A model generated the notes under the pieces. It was not told where the DNA came from, ran no database searches, and saw only the letters and a program-made list of their open reading frames with translations. Made by a program: the position numbers and the translations under genes. From Rotaria socialis (taxonomy: Eukaryota > Rotifera > Eurotatoria > Philodinida > Philodinidae): DNA of 64,000 bases. Below are positions 60,701-64,000 of the stretch, in pieces. Location: contig CAJNYU010001128.1 of the NCBI GenBank assembly GCA_905331475.1, positions 108,908-172,907 of the forward strand, written 5' to 3'. Each line of letters begins with the position of its first letter. Positions within the stretch are counted from its first letter, which is position 1.

Positions 60701-63196
60701 GTTGTTAATACATGATCGCTATTGAAATTCTCGTCTCGAATGTGTTTTTGTTTTGTTATTCAAAAACTGTTAATTACGGATGGATCATCAAGAGAAGATA
60801 ATAAGTTTCTATCTCCAGTAAATAGTGAAAAACTTTTCCACAATATTCCCGCTTATTAAAAGAGAAAAGTTTGCATCTACAATTCTAAATCGTTATTCTT
60901 TCTCTCCTAAAAATTTTCTTTAGAATTACTGGAATTAAAAATTGAAACATGAATATACAATCAAAAGAAATCAATAAAAACATAAATCGTTACTCCAACT
61001 GAACCGATTTATCACGATCTTAAAAAATATTGAATATTAACATTGAGTCATTAATATTGCTTGAAAATATTCAAGGAATTTGACCAATTACGCACATATT
61101 CCCGATTGATTAAAAGAAATTGTTTAAATATTGTTATTAATTTAATGATTTAACACAAAAAGATTCGTTCGGTTTTGTTGTAAACGATTTTCCGAGAAAG
61201 CAGTAATATAAGTGAATACGAATTGAGAAGTTTCAGTGTAATTACGATTATTCTTTATCTACCTAGCAAGGCATACATCAATGTGTCATATTTGCAATGC
61301 TTAATAAGATATTAAAAAGACCAGATACTGAAATAGTAATAAAAATGAAGTTTTTTTTGTTCGAAATCTTCATGAACAATTTGAAAAATTACTTTGATGA
61401 ATAACGAAAAATGTTAAATTAATAATTGCTAGATACAGAATTTTAAAAGAATCGACATAATTTTTTATTATTTAATAATTTCTTGTCAAGAAACACCATA
61501 TACGAAGATCATTAGATTTCGCAGTGTGTTTTTATTATTTAGAAGAAATATAATAAAAATGTTTAAATCATTATTCAAAATCCAATCATATTTAACATTA
61601 TACTAAAACTAGATAAACTTAGATTTTTCTAATTTATTATAAATAAACATACACAGAATTGATAATAAAAACTTCATAATAATATCCAGCGTTACATAGA
61701 AATCATATTTTTCTAAGTATGTTTTAAAGGCTCATTTAAATTAACACATAAAACCGTTGTCTTTTTTGTTTTTCAATTTTGAATTATTAGATTCAATTGC
61801 ATCGAACTATATAAACCCAAAAGAACTCAGCAAACGCTTATTTTTTTCTAGGTTCAACATACATTTATTTTCTCTCTTTTCTGTATGTCCGATATTGAAA
61901 TATCACTCATCCCGTCGTCAACAAGAACAAGACAAAAAAGAATACCGATTTTTTATATTATATCAGACGGTCATCCGTTCAATATGTCTGTGTATTGATG
62001 GACTAGAATTTTTTTTCTCGTCAAATTCGTTTAGCTCGTATGAGAGAAAGACGATTTTTTTTCTTTCTGGCATATATTAATGAATAATCACGAAGGTACT
62101 GCACTTTGTTTTTGACATTAATTATCATGGCACAATATCGGCATGTAGTTTCTTTAATTAAGATATAAGAATTCTGCACTTAAATATAATCAGGTAATTT
62201 TTGTTTTATTTTATATATTGATACTTTAGAAATAAATTAATCTTCTATCGTTAGTATCATTTTTATATCTCGAATTGTTTCATCTTAATTACCATCAACA
62301 ATAATCTTACTCGAACTAGAACAATACTGTTCATTTTATTTTATTCATAAAACAATACCATTAAACTTAGGAGTGAATTTCGCAGCTGTTATTTTATTCT
62401 ATGATTATACAACTAATATTAAAATACACATTGGTTTGGAAATATATCAATTGACGTTGTTAAACACCCGTTGAATAATATTTGTTACACAATAAATACT
62501 AAAATAAAGATCTTTATAACAAATAATACATTCTGTAGAAGATTTTCTTTAAAAAACAGTCATTTATAGACACATCTGTTGTTCTATAAAATGTAGCTTC
62601 ATAATTTGTTTTGTTAAAGAATCAAGTTTTTGTGGTAGATTTATATATTTTGATTACAGAATGAACGTTATAACTTTTATCTCATTATATGCAAGACGAA
62701 GTGCATGAAGAGTTTTTCTGTTATCTCGATAAGTTTTAAATCAATACTAACATAGTGAACTTTGAACGATGAAAGACTTATTAATCGACAGTTTTATTTT
62801 CTATCCAATGCTGTTTACGAAAGGTCTTTATTAATTTTTAGTGTTCAGTTATTAAGATTTGAAATTAGTTTCAAATTCTAAGACGTTCCTGTAAAAATTT
62901 AATAAATTTAAATTCAAAGTTAGATTCTTTTTTCTAAATGTAGCCCGTTCTTTACTGAATACAGTCATGTAATTCGCTATGCTCTATTATTTCTTAGTTT
63001 TCTAGAAAACATACTTCGAAGTATTTTGGCCAAAAGTATACTCCAGACAGAAGCAAAAAAATGATATGAAGCCGTGAAGTTTCAGATAGCACTACATTTG
63101 GTCAACATGGAAAAAAGTTAACCTAGACCAACTTTCTCATATAATCCGCCTATTGACGATGAAAAAAATCCTAATCTATCTTTCTTTTTAGACAAG

Positions 63197-63727
63197 ATGA
63201 TTAGTAAAATCGAAACGCTACCTAATGAAATTCTTCTTCAATTTTTTTCTTGTCAAACATGGTACGATATGTTAACATCTTTATGGTCATTAAATACTCG
63301 CTTCAACTCTCTTATATGTTTAACTCTTTCGATAAATGACAATCGACTGAACAGTGGCCTTGTTATAATGCATGGTTTATCATAAAATAAATGTTGTTCA
63401 ATATTATTTCCGTTGATTTTAAATTCATCGTATCTTTCTTCTTCTATTCAACGGATTCATTTTGATGGAACAAATTCAATTTCTTCTGATCTTTGTTATC
63501 AATGTTTATTTAATGATAAAAATGTTCTTCGTTTTCCTCATCTTAAATCATTTATTCTTACTCGATGTGGATCGATTGAACCAGTTATTCAGAGTTTAGT
63601 TTATCTTATTAAATATCAATTAAATGAACTTACATTAACATTTGATAAGCAAATATTCACACGATTTCATTTTCTAAGAAAACATTTGTTTGATGTTTCC
63701 TATAAAGGTAATCAATCATTTACTTGA
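63197..63727 (+). pseudogene. F-box gene, broken by one stop and truncated
   Basis: A frame beginning MISKIETLPNEILLQFFSCQ holds a bdelloid-type F-box (LPNEILLQFF...LWSLNTRFNSL, about residues 7-48). A single TAA at 63383-63385 interrupts it right after HGLS; the same frame then continues with NKCCSILFPLILNSSYLSSS, SIQRIHFDGTNS, FPHLKSFILTRCGSIEP and NELTLTFDK to a stop at 63727. The region after the stop is typical of the family's LRR-like part, so the frame was one protein. The full family length is about 500-600 residues; this copy ends near 176, close to the CCGG-rich repeat. Likely a recent pseudogene. Confidence 0.7.
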
Positions 63728-63789
63728 TAGATTCTATAAAAGATAAGATTATCTCGTGAAGATCAATTTTCAAGAAAATATTTAGATGA

Positions 63790-64000
63790 AAATTTCCCAG
63801 GTCGATGATTCCGGCCTCCGGAAACCGCAGGAAACGGCAAGAAACGGCTTGTTTTCCGGTGTATTCCGGCCGGTTCCGGGGTCTTTCCGACCGGAAGTCG
63901 CACCGGATCATGGAAGCAGTATTCCGGCCGGATTTCACCGTACCCGGAACCGGTTCAAACCGAGCCGTATCCTTTACCGGAAACAAACAAGATCCGTAGG
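63790..64000. repeat. CCGG-rich dispersed repeat, runs off window end
   Basis: An abrupt change from AT-rich to GC-rich sequence with many TTCCGG/CCGGAA words (for example ATTCCGGCCGGTTCCGG). The composition recalls the GC-rich subterminal blocks of the hAT element at 58877 but the words differ. Its right boundary is outside the window. Confidence 0.6.

Larger units (their letters stand above)
58622..63196. other. Repeat-rich intergenic region
   Basis: No gene supported in 4.6 kb. Two adjacent mobile elements (58877-59709 and about 59765-60700) fill the first half; 60.7-63.2 kb is AT-rich and featureless apart from short chance frames (for example 61757-62080). Confidence 0.55.

Overview
The window looks like nuclear DNA of a bdelloid rotifer (Rotaria/Adineta type; genus not resolvable here). 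It is AT-rich, has many introns of about 45-70 bp, and combines conserved animal genes with expanded bdelloid-type families (ADP-ribosyltransferase/TPR proteins, F-box/LRR proteins, short Cys-rich GPI-type proteins) and genes that look horizontally acquired (DUF1232, GH43, S1/P1 nuclease). Exon joins given below were assembled by hand from reading frame, GT/AG sites and phase; all joined lengths are multiples of three.

Layout. 1-3238 (+): 3' part of importin-5. 4.3-13.2 kb: an island with a bacterial-looking DUF1232 membrane protein, a LINE relic, two convergently related PARP-like zinc proteins on opposite strands, a secreted EGF+GH43 glycosidase and a membrane-anchored S1/P1 nuclease. 14.9-16.2 kb: a small membrane protein and RANGRF/MOG1, so two Ran-pathway genes bracket the island. 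16.5-17.4 kb and 26.9-27.3 kb: two copies of a Helentron-like element. 17.8-24.4 kb: a Ly6-like gene, a three-exon F-box gene and a Cys-rich pseudogene with one nonsense codon. 29.1-33.5 kb (-): a ten-exon GPI-type matrix metalloproteinase whose fourth-exon-side intron holds a complete opposite-strand MSP/VAP-domain gene. 33.5-42.6 kb: gene-poor, microsatellites, a candidate TM exon and a gapped hAT-like element.

42.6-58.6 kb: two diverged paralogues of a 17-exon ART-TPR gene point away from each other around an RNF34/RFFL-type ubiquitin ligase gene. Both share an unclassified N-terminal module, and both appear to have lost key ART catalytic residues while keeping TPR arrays (7 versus 5 repeats). 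58.9-60.7 kb: a hAT MITE with a perfect 8-bp target duplication lies next to a long-TIR foldback element. 63.2-64 kb: an F-box pseudogene, then a CCGG-rich repeat running off the end.

Assembly gaps lie at 16780-16934 and 40795-41615, both inside repeats. No rRNA, intact tRNA or CRISPR array was seen.
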